A stretch of 64,000 bases of DNA from Pseudomonas fluorescens (lineage in GTDB: Bacteria > Pseudomonadota > Gammaproteobacteria > Pseudomonadales > Pseudomonadaceae): the NCBI RefSeq assembly GCF_000967965.1, contig NZ_LACC01000016.1, positions 125,392 to 189,391 on the forward strand, written 5' to 3'. A model generated the notes under the pieces. It did no database searches and was not told the DNA's origin. It saw only the letters and a program-made list of their open reading frames with translations. Shown here piece by piece: positions 52,604 through 62,651 of this stretch. Both the position numbers and the translations under genes were made by a program. Numbering within the stretch: position 1 is the first letter of the stretch; every line of letters begins with the position of its first letter.

Positions 52604-53923
52604 TCAACGGCCGGACGTGATGCTCAGCCCTTTGAGCAGGCTCAGGGCCTGGGCCAATTGGTAATCATCGTCCTGCGGCATCGGCTTGGCTTTGCCGCTG
52701 GAGCTGGTCGGTTTATCGGCGCCGCCGTTGCCATTGCCCAGGTGACCCTGCAAGTCAGCTTCCTTGAAGTAATCGCTGTCCTGCTCGCTGGTGATCTTGG
52801 CCTTGCGTACTTCGATGTCCGGCACGATGCCCTGGGCCTGGATGGAGCGGCCGTTCGGCGTGTAATACAACGCCGTGGTGATCTTCAATGCGCGCTCATT
52901 GTTCAGCGGCAGCACGGTTTGCACCGAGCCCTTGCCGAAACTGGTGGTGCCCATCAGCACGGCACGTTTCTGGTCCTGCAGGGCGCCGGCGACAATTTCC
53001 GAAGCCGAGGCGCTGCCGCCGTTGATCAGCACGACCATTGGCACGGCTTCGCTTTCGTCCTTGCCGGTGGCAGAGAACCGCAGCTCGGAGTTGGCGATGC
53101 GGCCCTTGGTGTAAACGATCAGGCCCTTGGTGATGAAGTGGTCGACCACTTCCACCGCCGCCTGCAGCACGCCGCCCGGGTTGTTGCGCAGGTCGAGAAT
53201 GATGCCCTTGAGCTTCTTGCCGTTGTCCTTGCGCAGCTTGGCCAGGGCCTTGGAGACTTCTTCGCCGGTCTTGACCTGGAACTGGGTGATGCGGATGTAG
53301 CCGTAGCCCGATTCCAGCAACTGGCTCTTCACGCTCTTCACCTGGATGACGGCGCGGGCCAGGGTCACGTCGAACGGCGTGCCGCCGTCGCGCACCAGGG
53401 TCAGGGTGATTTTCTGACCGATCTTGCCGCGCATCTTGTCCACGGCTTCGGTCATGCTCTGGCCACGGGTCGGCTGGCCGTTGATCTTGACGATGAAGTC
53501 GCCGGCCTGAATGCCGGCCTTGGAGGCTGGAGTATCGTCAATGGGCGACACCACCTTGATAAAGCCGTCTTCGGCGCCGACTTCAATGCCCAGGCCGCCG
53601 AATTCACCGCTGGTGCTTTCCTGCAACTCGGCGAAATCTTCAGGGCCCAGGTAGGCGGAATGCGGATCGAGGTTGCTGAGCATGCCCTTGATGGCGTTTT
53701 CCAGCAGGGTCTTGTCGTCCACCGGTTCGACATAAGCGGCCTTGATCCGGTCCATCACCTCGGCAAAGGTGCGCAACTCATCCAGCGGCAGTGGCGCCTT
53801 GGTGGTCGCAGCAGTGCCCGCAGGCGCAACCGCCGGCGCTGGTTGAGCGGCAAACGCCAGAGGCGCGCCGATCACCAGGGCGATCGTCAGGGCCAGCGAG
53901 GTAAGGCGGGACAAATGCAGCAT
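52604..53923 (-). CDS. ctpA: Carboxyl-terminal processing protease CtpA (S41)
   Basis: A 439-residue periplasmic protease beginning MLHLSRLTSLALTIALVIG (signal peptide), with AGGAG upstream. It has an N-terminal LFAEVMDRIKA-type domain, a PDZ domain (FGGLGIEVGAEDGFIKVVSP, SKAGIQAGDFIVKI), the catalytic serine in GSASASEIVAGAL and lysine in TSFGKGSVQ. In Pseudomonas CtpA degrades peptidoglycan endopeptidases. It is transcribed from the envC side. Confidence 0.93.
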   Translation of the reverse strand: MLHLSRLTSLALTIALVIGAPLAFAAQPAPAVAPAGTAATTKAPLPLDELRTFAEVMDRIKAAYVEPVDDKTLLENAIKGMLSNLDPHSAYLGPEDFAELQESTSGEFGGLGIEVGAEDGFIKVVSPIDDTPASKAGIQAGDFIVKINGQPTRGQSMTEAVDKMRGKIGQKITLTLVRDGGTPFDVTLARAVIQVKSVKSQLLESGYGYIRITQFQVKTGEEVSKALAKLRKDNGKKLKGIILDLRNNPGGVLQAAVEVVDHFITKGLIVYTKGRIANSELRFSATGKDESEAVPMVVLINGGSASASEIVAGALQDQKRAVLMGTTSFGKGSVQTVLPLNNERALKITTALYYTPNGRSIQAQGIVPDIEVRKAKITSEQDSDYFKEADLQGHLGNGNGGADKPTSSSGKAKPMPQDDDYQLAQALSLLKGLSITSGR

Positions 53924-53954
53924 GTCTAACAAACTCCTGAATTAGGTAACGCGC

Positions 53955-55250
53955 TTATCCTTGCGCGCGGCACCATTGTGCCGGATCACTCGGGTGACCC
54001 TGCTGACGAATAGCAAAATACAGCGCTGGGGTGTCCTGCCCGCCACTGTTGCCGACAGTGGAGATGGACTCACCGGCTTTAACAACATCACCCGCAGACT
54101 TGAGCAGCGTCTGGTTGTGACCATAAAGACTCAAAAAACCGTTGCCGTGGTCGAGGATCACCAGCAACCCGGCGCCTCGCAGCCAGTCGGCAAACACTAC
54201 GCGACCACCATGCACCGCATGCACGGTGCTGCCGGCAGACGCGCCGATCATCACGCCATCCCACTTGGTCCGGGCATCGTCGCCACGGCTTTCACCGTAG
54301 CGCGCCAGCAGTCGACCGTCGACAGGCCAGGGAAGTTTGCCGCGGGTTGACGCAAACGGGCCGCCAAAGGTCTCGCCGGAACTGGAAACCAGTGCGCCAG
54401 GTGTCGACCTGACCGGTTTGCGTGGGGCGTCGTCGCTGGCATCTGCCTGCGCCTGGGCCTCACGTAAACGCTTTTTTTCGGCTTCCTGCTGGGCAATCAG
54501 CGCTTTTTGCCGCGCTTCTTCTGCCTCACGAGCCTGGCGGGCCAGGGTTTCTTCAATGGTTTTAAGGACTTTAGACAGGTCTGCCTGATCCTGCTCGCGC
54601 GTCGCCAGTTTCTGATCGCGAGCCTTTACGTCGTCATTGAGCTTGGCCAGGACTTGCTGGCGCTCCTTGCGGACTTTCTCAAGCTCGTCACGCTGAGTGT
54701 CGAGGCTGCTTTGCTGCACCAGCAATTGCGCCTGCTGCATGGCGATGTCTTTCTCGACATTGGACAGTTGGCGCAGGGTTTCGTTGAAATTCTTCAACTG
54801 CTCCAGGCGAGCCTGGCTCAGGTAGTCGTAATAGGTGAGGGTACGGGCGAATCTTTCCGGATTCTGCTGGTTGAGCAGCAGCTTGAGGTATTCCTGGCGA
54901 CCGTTCTGGTAGGCCGCCCGAGCCTGAATGGCGATCAGTCGTTGCTGTTCAATGCGCGCGCTCTGGAGTTTTTTTTTCTCCGCATCGAGTCGCTGCAGCT
55001 CGGCTTCGCTTTTCTTCAGCTCTTTTTGCAGGGCGTCGACCTGCTTCTCGAGCTTGCCCATTTCGGTTTCGGTGCCCTTGAGCTCTTTCTGCACACCGGA
55101 CTTTTCTTCCTGCAGCTTGCCCAGCAGCTTTTTCAGCTCGGCAATGTCCTGACGCGTGGCGTCCAACTGTTGTTGGGTATCTGCGCGCTCGTCAGCAAAG
55201 GCCGGTTGGAGCAGGCAAGTCAGAGCTAGGGCTATCAGGACGCGGAGCAT
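53955..55250 (-). CDS. envC: Murein hydrolase activator EnvC
   Basis: A 431-residue protein starting MLRVLIALALTCLLQPAFA (signal peptide), preferred to a 45-residue longer frame. A long coiled coil (about 20-250, KKLLGKLQEEKSGVQKEL and later repeats) leads to a C-terminal LytM/M23 domain (GVMIGASAGSTVHAVHGG, LDHGNGFLSLYGHNQ) lacking some metal ligands, as in EnvC. It activates amidases at division sites. It overlaps no gene; a REPIN lies upstream. Confidence 0.92.
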   Translation of the reverse strand: MLRVLIALALTCLLQPAFADERADTQQQLDATRQDIAELKKLLGKLQEEKSGVQKELKGTETEMGKLEKQVDALQKELKKSEAELQRLDAEKKKLQSARIEQQRLIAIQARAAYQNGRQEYLKLLLNQQNPERFARTLTYYDYLSQARLEQLKNFNETLRQLSNVEKDIAMQQAQLLVQQSSLDTQRDELEKVRKERQQVLAKLNDDVKARDQKLATREQDQADLSKVLKTIEETLARQAREAEEARQKALIAQQEAEKKRLREAQAQADASDDAPRKPVRSTPGALVSSSGETFGGPFASTRGKLPWPVDGRLLARYGESRGDDARTKWDGVMIGASAGSTVHAVHGGRVVFADWLRGAGLLVILDHGNGFLSLYGHNQTLLKSAGDVVKAGESISTVGNSGGQDTPALYFAIRQQGHPSDPAQWCRAQG

Positions 55251-55384
55251 AGGGGCGGGCGGCACCAGGGAAAGGGACGGCCTAGTATGCCCGCCATGGG
55301 CGGCAAAAAAAATGCCCATTTCTGACTGTGTGATAACTGGAGCAAGCGACAGACTGAATTCCATTTCGAAAACTCCATAAAGCA

Positions 55385-55477
55385 CTGTGGGAGCGGGCTT
55401 GCTCGCGATGGCGTCCGATCATTCAACATAGATGTTGGCTGTCAGATTGCTATCGCGAGCAAGCTCGCTCCCACAGG
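55385..55477. repeat. REPIN, GTGGGAGCGGGC type
   Basis: CTGTGGGAGCGGGCTTGCTCG and CGAGCAAGCTCGCTCCCACAG arms, between envC and gpmI. Confidence 0.9.
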
Positions 55478-55501
55478 TTTTGTGGCGTTTTGGAGATCCA
55501 G

Positions 55502-57031
55502 TCAGACCAGAATCGAAGTCCCGGTCATTTCCGCCGGTTGCTCAAGGCCCAGCAACTTCAGCATGGTCGGCGCCACGTCCGCCAGTACGCCGCCCTCGCG
55601 GACCTTCAGATCGCGCTTGCCGACATAGATGAACGGTACCGGCTCGGTGGTGTGCGCAGTGTGCGCCTGGCCGGTGGTTTCATCGGACATTTGCTCGACG
55701 TTGCCATGGTCAGCGGTGATCAAGGCTTCGCCACCGACTTTTTCCAGGGCATCGACGATGCGACCCACGCACAGGTCCAGGCATTCAACGGCCTTGACCG
55801 CCGCCTCGAACACGCCGCTGTGGCCAACCATGTCGCCGTTGGCGTAGTTGACGACGATCACGTCGTAACGCTGGTTTTCGATGGCGTCGACGATGCGGTC
55901 GGTGACTTCCGGTGCGCTCATTTCCGGCTGCAAGTCATAGGTAGCGACTTTCGGCGACGGAATCAGGATGCGCTCTTCGCCCGGGAACGGTTCTTCGCGG
56001 CCGCCGGAGAAGAAGAAGGTCACGTGGGCATATTTTTCGGTTTCGGCGATGCGCAGCTGGGTCTTGCCGTTTTTCGCCAGGTAGTCGCCCAGCACGTTTT
56101 CCAGGCTGCCGGCAGCGAAAGCCGACGGTGCAGGGATGCTGGCGGCGTATTGGGTCAGCATGACGAAACCGGCCAGTTTCGGCTGGCGGGCACGCTCGAA
56201 CTCACTGAAGTTGTCTTCGACGAACACGCGGGTCAGCTCGCGGGCACGGTCGGCGCGGAAGTTCATGAACACCACGGCATCACCGTCTTCGACTTTTACC
56301 GGCTCACCAATGGAGGTGGCTTTGACGAATTCGTCGCTCTCGCCGCGCTCGTAGGCCGCTTGCAGGCCTTCCTGAGCGGTGGCGGCGTTGAATTCGCCCT
56401 GGCCATCGACAATCAGGTTGTAGGCCTGGGACACGCGGTCCCAGCGATTGTCGCGGTCCATGGCGTAGTAGCGACCGATGATGCTGGCGATCCGGCCTTT
56501 GCCCAGGGCCTGGAAGGTCGCGTCGAGCAGTTCGATCGATGACTGCGCGCTTTTCGGCGGAGTATCGCGGCCGTCGAGGAAAGCGTGCAGGTAGATGTTT
56601 TGCGCGCCGCGCTTGAAGGCCAGTTCGGCCATGGCGACCAGGTGATCCTGGTGGCTATGCACGCCGCCATCGGACAGCAGGCCCATGAAGTGCACGGCTT
56701 TGCCGGCAGCGACGGCTTTGTCCACGGCAGCGCAGATGGTCGGGTTCTCGAAGAACTCGCCGTCACGGATCGATTTGGTGACGCGAGTGAAGTCCTGATA
56801 TACCACGCGGCCGGCGCCCAGGTTCATGTGGCCGACTTCGGAGTTGCCCATCTGGCCGTCCGGCAGGCCGACGTCCATGCCGCTGCCCGAGATCAGGCCG
56901 TTCGGCACGGTGGACCACAGACGATCCAGTACAGGCTTCTTCGCCGCAAAAATGGCGTTGGATTCGGGATTGTCGCTGTGACCGAAGCCGTCGAGAATCA
57001 TCAGGACCAAAGGTTTAGGCGTGGTAGTCAT
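55502..57031 (-). CDS. gpmI: 2,3-bisphosphoglycerate-independent phosphoglycerate mutase GpmI
   Basis: A 509-residue alkaline-phosphatase-fold enzyme. Metal and phospho-serine motifs are [34 protein letters not shown] (nucleophile Ser), [22 protein letters not shown] and [11 protein letters not shown]. It interconverts 3- and 2-phosphoglycerate in glycolysis and gluconeogenesis. It is adjacent to envC, as in many gamma-proteobacteria. Confidence 0.96.
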   Translation of the reverse strand: MTTTPKPLVLMILDGFGHSDNPESNAIFAAKKPVLDRLWSTVPNGLISGSGMDVGLPDGQMGNSEVGHMNLGAGRVVYQDFTRVTKSIRDGEFFENPTICAAVDKAVAAGKAVHFMGLLSDGGVHSHQDHLVAMAELAFKRGAQNIYLHAFLDGRDTPPKSAQSSIELLDATFQALGKGRIASIIGRYYAMDRDNRWDRVSQAYNLIVDGQGEFNAATAQEGLQAAYERGESDEFVKATSIGEPVKVEDGDAVVFMNFRADRARELTRVFVEDNFSEFERARQPKLAGFVMLTQYAASIPAPSAFAAGSLENVLGDYLAKNGKTQLRIAETEKYAHVTFFFSGGREEPFPGEERILIPSPKVATYDLQPEMSAPEVTDRIVDAIENQRYDVIVVNYANGDMVGHSGVFEAAVKAVECLDLCVGRIVDALEKVGGEALITADHGNVEQMSDETTGQAHTAHTTEPVPFIYVGKRDLKVREGGVLADVAPTMLKLLGLEQPAEMTGTSILV

Positions 57032-57183
57032 GGAATCCGCTCTGGCTTAAGTAAAAAGGGGCAATGGAAAAGGGAGTCGCAGTTTAAAGCGAAGTTCCGG
57101 CCACGTCACCGCCGGACGGGGTTTGGCCCACCATAGTGGCTGTGTATACTGGCCGACATTTTAACGCCCTGGAACCTCCTTCG

Positions 57184-57597
57184 ATGGTTGCTCACCTGAT
57201 TGAATTTGCCACTAACCACTACATTCTCGTCGGTATCTTCGTCGTACTGGCGGCCCTGCTGTTGGCCTATCAAATGCAGGGCGGCGGCCGCAGCCTGAGC
57301 ACCGGCGAACTGACCGGGCTGGTCAACAAGGACGCAGGCGTGGTGATCGACATTCGTCCAACCAAGGATTTCGCCGCCGGTCACATTGTCGGCGCGCTGA
57401 ACATTCCCCAGGACAAACTGACCGCCCGCGTTGGCGAACTGGAAAAGCACAAGGCCAAGACCATCATCCTGGTTGACGCCATGGGCCAGACCGCCGGCAC
57501 CCACGCTCGCGAATTGATGAAATCCGGCTTCACCGCCGCCAAGCTGTCCGGCGGTATCTCCAGCTGGAAAGCCGACAATCTGCCGCTGGTGAAGTGA
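57184..57597 (+). CDS. Rhodanese-like membrane protein without cysteine
   Basis: A 137-residue protein starting MVAHLIEFATNHYILVG; residues 12-35 form one membrane helix (ILVGIFVVLAALLLAYQM). The rhodanese fold (VVIDIRPTKDFAAGHIVGA, LSGGISSWKA) is clear, but the active-site loop is ILVDAMGQTAGTHAREL with no cysteine, and the whole protein has none, so sulfur transfer by the usual route is impossible. It may be a protein-binding or membrane-targeting module. It is 1 bp upstream of grxC. Confidence 0.85.
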   Translation: MVAHLIEFATNHYILVGIFVVLAALLLAYQMQGGGRSLSTGELTGLVNKDAGVVIDIRPTKDFAAGHIVGALNIPQDKLTARVGELEKHKAKTIILVDAMGQTAGTHARELMKSGFTAAKLSGGISSWKADNLPLVK

Positions 57598-57598
57598 T

Positions 57599-57853
57599 AT
57601 GAGTAGCGTCGTCGTCTATTCCAGCGATTACTGCCCTTACTGCTCGCGAGCCAAGTACCTGCTCGAGAACAAAGGCGTGGCCTTCGAAGAGATCAAGGTC
57701 GATGGCAAGCCGCAGGTGCGCGCTGCGATGGCCCAGAAGGCCGGGCGTACGTCTGTGCCGCAAATCTGGATCGGCAGCACCCACGTGGGCGGTTGTGATG
57801 ATCTGTTCGCCCTGGAGCGCGCCGGCAAGCTCGACGCGCTGCTCAGGGCCTGA
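57599..57853 (+). CDS. grxC: Glutaredoxin 3 GrxC
   Basis: An 84-residue dithiol glutaredoxin with the CPYC active site at residues 11-14 ([14 protein letters not shown]), the TSVPQIWIG cis-proline loop, and GGCDDLFAL. The ATG overlaps the stop region of the rhodanese gene. It reduces disulfides with glutathione. secB follows. Confidence 0.96.
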   Translation: MSSVVVYSSDYCPYCSRAKYLLENKGVAFEEIKVDGKPQVRAAMAQKAGRTSVPQIWIGSTHVGGCDDLFALERAGKLDALLRA

Positions 57854-57909
57854 CGGCAATACCCAAAACAAGCAAACCTAAAAGAACCCTGGATCAAGAA
57901 GGATCTGCG

Positions 57910-58395
57910 ATGACTGACCAACAGAACACTGCTGCGAACGAAGAAGAAACTGCACCGCAATTCTCCTTGCAGCGCATTTATGTGCGTGACCTGTCCTTCG
58001 AAGCTCCGAAAAGCCCGGCGATCTTCCGCCAGCAGTGGGAGCCGAGCGTCGGTCTGGATCTGAACACCCGTCAGAAGACGCTGGAATCTGACTTCCACGA
58101 AGTCGTGTTGACCCTGTCGGTTACCGTGAAAAACGGTGACGAAGTGGCATTCATCGCTGAAGTGCAACAGGCCGGGATCTTCCTGATCAAGAATCTGGAC
58201 GACGCTTCGATGAGCCACACCCTGGGTGCGTTCTGTCCGAACATCCTGTTCCCGTACGCTCGCGAAACCCTGGACAGCCTGGTGACCCGCGGTTCGTTCC
58301 CGGCACTGATGCTGGCTCCGGTGAACTTCGATGCGCTGTACGCGCAAGAGCTGCAACGCATGCAGGCTGCTGGCGAGACTCCGACCGTTCAGTAA
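57910..58395 (+). CDS. secB: Protein-export chaperone SecB
   Basis: A 161-residue acidic protein: [19 protein letters not shown] at the N terminus and [21 protein letters not shown] (here [21 protein letters not shown]) in the middle. SecB keeps secretory precursors unfolded for SecA. It lies 56 bp after grxC. Confidence 0.97.
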   Translation: MTDQQNTAANEEETAPQFSLQRIYVRDLSFEAPKSPAIFRQQWEPSVGLDLNTRQKTLESDFHEVVLTLSVTVKNGDEVAFIAEVQQAGIFLIKNLDDASMSHTLGAFCPNILFPYARETLDSLVTRGSFPALMLAPVNFDALYAQELQRMQAAGETPTVQ

Positions 58396-58422
58396 GCATT
58401 CCTGAGCGTCGAAGCAAGTCCA

Positions 58423-58513
58423 ATGTGGGAGCGGGCTTGCTCGCGAAAGCGGTTTTTCAGTCAACATTCATGTTGAAGCTGATGACCCCTTCGCGAGCAA
58501 GCCCGCTCCCACA
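58423..58513. repeat. REPIN, GTGGGAGCGGGC type
   Basis: TGTGGGAGCGGGCTTGCTCG and CGAGCAAGCCCGCTCCCACA arms, between the convergent secB and trmL genes. Confidence 0.9.
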
Positions 58514-58527
58514 TTTGCTATGCGGTG

Positions 58528-58983
58528 TTATTTGAAGTCGTTCTGACGCCAGGCTTCGTAAACGGCCACCGCCACGGTATTGGACAGGTTCAGGCTGCGG
58601 CAGCCCTCGCGCATCGGCAGACGCAGGCGTTGCTCGTTGGGCAGGGCGTCCAGTACGTCGGCGGGCAGGCCCCGGCTTTCCGGGCCGAACAGGAACGCGT
58701 CGCCCGGGACGAAGCTGGCATCGTGGAACGGCCGCGAACCCTTGGTGGTGAAGGCGAACAGCCGTGGATGGCCGAGGCTCTCCAGGCAGCTGGCGAGGTC
58801 CGCGTGGCGTTGCAGGGTGGCATACTCGTGGTAATCGAGGCCGGCCCGGCGCAGGCGCTTGTCGTCCATCTCGAAACCCAGCGGCTCGATCAAATGCAGG
58901 TGGCAGCCACTGTTGGCGCACAGCCTGATAACGTTGCCGGTATTCGGCGGAATTTCTGGTTGGAAAAGGATGACGTGAAACAT
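58528..58983 (-). CDS. trmL: tRNA (cytidine/uridine-2'-O-)-methyltransferase TrmL
   Basis: A 151-residue SPOUT enzyme starting [20 protein letters not shown], with [11 protein letters not shown] and [15 protein letters not shown] as knot motifs. It methylates the wobble position of tRNA-Leu. The ATG shares its two central bases with the ATG of the divergent gene at 58982 (the CATG palindrome). Confidence 0.95.
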   Translation of the reverse strand: MFHVILFQPEIPPNTGNVIRLCANSGCHLHLIEPLGFEMDDKRLRRAGLDYHEYATLQRHADLASCLESLGHPRLFAFTTKGSRPFHDASFVPGDAFLFGPESRGLPADVLDALPNEQRLRLPMREGCRSLNLSNTVAVAVYEAWRQNDFK

Positions 58984-59422
58984 GCACGGCTCCGAAGGCA
59001 AAGATGACGCGCATTCTACGCCGCCAGAAGGCGTGCGTTCGAAACTATTCCTGCGGGTAATGGGCTCGCTGGCGATTGTCGGGGTGATGGTCGGGATGAT
59101 GATCGGTCGCCTGACTACGCCAGACCCCAGTCAATTGCAGCAGGTTGAAGTGACGAACGACGGGCTGGTGGTGTGGTTCAACAACGAACCCAAGACCCAC
59201 GGCGAGATGGTTGATGGCAGTGTCGCGCTGCTGTTTGGCGCCGAAGGCAAGGCGCAGAAAGGTCAGCTCAAGCTCGGCGGCAAGGACGTGAACTGGCGGG
59301 TACGTTTGAGCGATGGGGGGTTGTTGCTGACACTGGTGGCGGCCCGGCCCCTGCAGGGCGAGTGGGCCGGTAGCGAGGTCGATGACCGCTGGCGGCTGGA
59401 GATCCATCTCCGGGAGCAATAA
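58982..59422 (+). CDS. Hypothetical membrane-anchored protein divergent from trmL
   Basis: A 146-residue protein. After a polar N terminus ([12 protein letters not shown]) comes one helix [20 protein letters not shown] (residues about 22-41) and a beta-rich domain ([30 protein letters not shown]). Spacing of the AGGA site is long (about 13 nt), so the start may be later. Family not recognised. Two and a half tandem repeats follow its stop. Confidence 0.7.
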   Translation: MHGSEGKDDAHSTPPEGVRSKLFLRVMGSLAIVGVMVGMMIGRLTTPDPSQLQQVEVTNDGLVVWFNNEPKTHGEMVDGSVALLFGAEGKAQKGQLKLGGKDVNWRVRLSDGGLLLTLVAARPLQGEWAGSEVDDRWRLEIHLREQ

Positions 59423-59629
59423 AAGAGGGAATCCCCGGCCTGCCTGTACCAAGGTTCCCGAAACGGGAGGCTCGTCGCGAATGCGGTGTGAGCCCGGTGT
59501 AAAGAGGGAACCCCTGACCTGCCTGTATCAAGGGCCCCAAAACTGCTGGGCTCGTCGCGGATGCGGTATGAGCCCGATGTAAAGAGGGGAATCCCCGGCC
59601 TGCCTGTACCAAGGTCCCCGAAACCGGGT
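59422..59629. repeat. Tandem ~80-bp repeat, 2.6 units
   Basis: Units begin at 59422, 59501 and 59581 with AAAGAGGGRA, and share CTGCCTGTAYCAAGG and GCTCGTCGCGRATGCGGTRT. The third unit ends at about 59629. Units are roughly 85% alike by eye. They lie downstream of the membrane-anchored protein gene and upstream of a terminator. Confidence 0.85.
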
Positions 59630-59713
59630 AGGTGAACTGATTCACTTGAAAGGGTTATTGCAGGGGGCGTGCCAGTTTTCATAAAGAGAAACAAAAAGCC
59701 GGTTTTAAACGCT

Positions 59714-59747
59714 GAAAGCCCCGAGATTCGGGGCTTTCGTGTTTTTT
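59714..59747. terminator. Intrinsic terminator beyond the tandem repeats
   Basis: GAAAGCCCCGA, loop GAT, TCGGGGCTTTC, then a run of six T residues. It reads out of the tandem-repeat region. Confidence 0.85.
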
Positions 59748-59850
59748 CGAAAGGGATTCGATTGCGAAAGCAGGCGGGGATTCGAAGCTGTTTTTGTGCG
59801 CGATTGCGGTTCACGGTGCATTGCGGCGGTGCACTGTTAACCCAAAAAGC

Positions 59851-59870
59851 ATCGCGAGCTTGCTCGCGAT
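59851..59870. repeat. Single REP-type hairpin
   Basis: ATCGCGAGC, TT, GCTCGCGAT is the short inner hairpin of a REPIN without its partner arm. Confidence 0.75.
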
Positions 59871-59904
59871 TGGGCCTAACGATCAGCGAAGTACTAAAGG
59901 CTGT

Positions 59905-61341
59905 TTAGCCCTCATCCCCCTCATCATCATCCCCGCCATCTACCTTCATCCCCAATTCCTTGATCTTGCGCGTCAGGGTGTTGCGTCCCCAACCCAGCAA
60001 GACGGCGGCATCGCGGCGGCGACCGGCGGTGTGTTTGAGGGCGGTTTCGATCATGATCCGCTCGAAGGCCGGCACGGCGCTGTCGAGCAGGCTCGACTGA
60101 CCACGGGCCAGCGCCTGGTCAGCCCACTGGCGCAGGGCCTGTTCCCAGTTGGTCACGGGCGCCGAGTCCTGAGGCAGGCTCAGCAGCTCCGGCGGCAGGT
60201 CGCCGATGTGCACTTCGCGACCCGAAGCCATCACCGTGATCCAGCGGCAGGTGTTCTCCAGCTGACGCACGTTGCCGGGCCACGGCAGGTTCTTCAGGTA
60301 TTCCTCGGTTTCGCTTTTCAGCAGCTTTGGCTCGACTGCCAGCTCCTGGGCAGCGCGGCCGAGGAAGTGCTTGGCCAGGGTCGGGATATCTTCGCGGCGA
60401 TCCGACAGGCGCGGGATATGGATGCGGATCACGTTGAGGCGGTGGAACAAGTCCTCACGGAATTTCCCGGCGTGTACCAGGGTTTCCAGATTCTGGTGAG
60501 TCGCGGCGATGATGCGCACATCGACCTTCACCGGCACATGACCGCCGACACGGTAGAACTCGCCGTCGGCCAGTACCCGCAGCAGACGAGTCTGGGTGTC
60601 GGCGGGCATGTCGCCGATTTCGTCGAGGAACAGCGTACCGCCATCGGCTTGCTCGAAACGCCCGCGACGCAGGTTGGCCGCGCCCGTGAACGCGCCTTTC
60701 TCGTGGCCGAACAGTTCGGATTCCATCAGGTCTTTGGGGATCGCCGCCATGTTCAGCGCAATGAACGGCGAAGCGGCGCGCGGGCTGTGACGGTGCAGGG
60801 CGTGGGCCACCAGTTCTTTACCGGTACCCGATTCACCATTGATCAGCACGGTGATGTTGGAGTGGCTCAAGCGCCCGATGGCGCGAAACACTTCCTGCAT
60901 CGCCGGCGCTTCGCCGATGATTTCCGGGGTGCGGGTCAGGGTCGGGGCAACTTCAAGGCCTTGTTGTTCCTGGGCGTGCTGGTTGGCGCGCTTGACCAGG
61001 GAAACCGCCTCGTCGACATCGAACGGCTTGGGCAGGTACTCGAAGGCGCCGCCCTGATAGGACGCGACAGCGCTGTCCAGATCGGAGTGCGCGGTCATGA
61101 TGATCACCGGCAGCCGTGGGTGCTGTTCGCGAATCCGCGCCAGAAGCTCCAGGCCGCTGGCGCCGGGCATGCGGATGTCGGAGATGATCACGTCCGGCTG
61201 CTGGCGCGCCAGGCGGCTCATCACGCCATCGGCGCTGTCGAAGCTTTGCGTGGTCATGCCTTCCTGTTGCAGGGCTTTTTCCAGGACCCAACGGATAGAA
61301 CGGTCGTCATCGACGATCCACACGGTTTCACTACGGCTCAT
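59905..61341 (-). CDS. ntrC: Nitrogen regulation response regulator NtrC
   Basis: A 478-residue sigma-54 activator: receiver domain with [21 protein letters not shown] (phospho-Asp) and YLPKPFD; AAA+ domain with [25 protein letters not shown]; and C-terminal Fis-type HTH ([20 protein letters not shown]). It turns on nitrogen-scavenging genes when phosphorylated by NtrB, encoded in the same operon with a 4-bp overlap. Confidence 0.96.
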   Translation of the reverse strand: MSRSETVWIVDDDRSIRWVLEKALQQEGMTTQSFDSADGVMSRLARQQPDVIISDIRMPGASGLELLARIREQHPRLPVIIMTAHSDLDSAVASYQGGAFEYLPKPFDVDEAVSLVKRANQHAQEQQGLEVAPTLTRTPEIIGEAPAMQEVFRAIGRLSHSNITVLINGESGTGKELVAHALHRHSPRAASPFIALNMAAIPKDLMESELFGHEKGAFTGAANLRRGRFEQADGGTLFLDEIGDMPADTQTRLLRVLADGEFYRVGGHVPVKVDVRIIAATHQNLETLVHAGKFREDLFHRLNVIRIHIPRLSDRREDIPTLAKHFLGRAAQELAVEPKLLKSETEEYLKNLPWPGNVRQLENTCRWITVMASGREVHIGDLPPELLSLPQDSAPVTNWEQALRQWADQALARGQSSLLDSAVPAFERIMIETALKHTAGRRRDAAVLLGWGRNTLTRKIKELGMKVDGGDDDEGDEG

Positions 61342-62423
61342 GTCGATGTGGCTCCTTGTTCCAGTGGCAGAAAGATCGAGAAGGTGGTGTGGCCGGGGTG
61401 GCTGTCACATTCGATCAGGCCCTGGTGCTGGCTGATGATGTTCTGGGTAATGGCCAGGCCCAGCCCGGTACCGTCCGGACGACCGCTGACCATGGGGAAG
61501 AAAATGGTTTCCTGAAGTTCTGCCGGGATGCCCGGACCGTTGTCGATGATTTCGATCTTGGTCACCAGGCGATGGCGCACATGGCCGATGGTGAACTGGC
61601 GCATGGCGCGGGTGCGCAGGCTGATGCGGCCCAGGCGCAGTTCGTTCTGGGTGCTGATGGCCTGCATGGCGTTGCGCACGATGTTCAGGACCGCCTGAAT
61701 CATTTGTTCCCGGTCGATCAGGACGTCGGGGATGCTTGGATCGTAGTCGCGCACCAAGGTGATGCAGCCCTGACTTTCGGCCTCCACCAGATGGCAGACG
61801 CGCTCAAGCACTTCATGGACATTGCACATGGCTAGCGACGGCAGCTTGTTGGAGCCGAGCATGCGGTCCACCAGGTTACGCAGGCGGTCGGCTTCTTCGA
61901 TGATGACGTTGGTGTAGTCGCGCAGGCTTTCTTCCGGCAGTTCCCGGGCCAGCAATTGTGCCGCGCCGCGAATCCCGCCCAAGGGGTTCTTGATTTCATG
62001 GGCAAGGCCGCGAACCAGCATCTTGCTGGTTTCCTGTTTCGACAGCTGTGCTTCTTCCTTGGTGATCCGCAACAGGCGGTCACGGGGGTGGACTTCGAGC
62101 AGCAGCATCGTGTCGCCGTTGCTCAGAATCGGCGTTACCGCGTAGTCGACGGTCAGGGTCTGGCCGGTGAGGGCGGTGAGCATGGCCTCGCGCTTGGTGA
62201 ACGGGTGCGCTTGCTCGACGGCCTGGCGCAACGAGTTCAGCGCCTCGGTCGATTCGGTAAACAGCTCGCTGATGAACTGCCCATGGCTACGCTGGCCGCT
62301 GATGGCCAGCAGCATCTCCGCCGCCGGGTTCATGTACTCGAGGCGCAGTTCGGCATCAAGCAGGATGGTGGCAGTGGTGAGGTTGTCGAGTAGCAAACGG
62401 TGGAGTGCGTCGCTAATGGTCAT
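61338..62423 (-). CDS. ntrB: Nitrogen regulation sensor kinase NtrB
   Basis: A 361-residue soluble kinase starting MTISDALHRLLLDNLTTATIL. PAS domain (1-130), H-box LAHEIKNPLGGIRGAAQLL, N box QAVLNIVRNAMQA and G boxes DNGPGIP and GTGLGLAI follow. GlnB binding controls whether it phosphorylates or dephosphorylates NtrC. A DnaJ-like upstream region is absent; the 229-bp gap to the DUF4124 gene carries the promoter. Confidence 0.95.
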   Translation of the reverse strand: MTISDALHRLLLDNLTTATILLDAELRLEYMNPAAEMLLAISGQRSHGQFISELFTESTEALNSLRQAVEQAHPFTKREAMLTALTGQTLTVDYAVTPILSNGDTMLLLEVHPRDRLLRITKEEAQLSKQETSKMLVRGLAHEIKNPLGGIRGAAQLLARELPEESLRDYTNVIIEEADRLRNLVDRMLGSNKLPSLAMCNVHEVLERVCHLVEAESQGCITLVRDYDPSIPDVLIDREQMIQAVLNIVRNAMQAISTQNELRLGRISLRTRAMRQFTIGHVRHRLVTKIEIIDNGPGIPAELQETIFFPMVSGRPDGTGLGLAITQNIISQHQGLIECDSHPGHTTFSIFLPLEQGATST

Positions 62424-62651
62424 CGGGACCTCTTTTAGGGCAGAGCATGCGCAAAAAAAACGCTGGTACGGGCAAAATGCAAAAACCAAACCAAGGCTCC
62501 GAAAAGAAGCGTTCAGCGCCTGAAACAGGCGTTTGACGCTCGTTTGCGTGGCGTTCTGCCAGCTTTCGCGGGTACTTTCGAACCAAAATGGGTTGGAATG
62601 TGAGTACGGTGCAATCTATTGCACCAATATAGTGCGCAAACCTGAACGAGG

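Noticed and set aside
59422..59629. CRISPR array
   Set aside because: Units are about 80 bp, imperfect and contiguous, with no unique spacers and no cas genes in the window.
59794..61515. 573-codon frame opposite ntrC
   Set aside because: Antisense to NtrC, whose sigma-54 motifs are complete.
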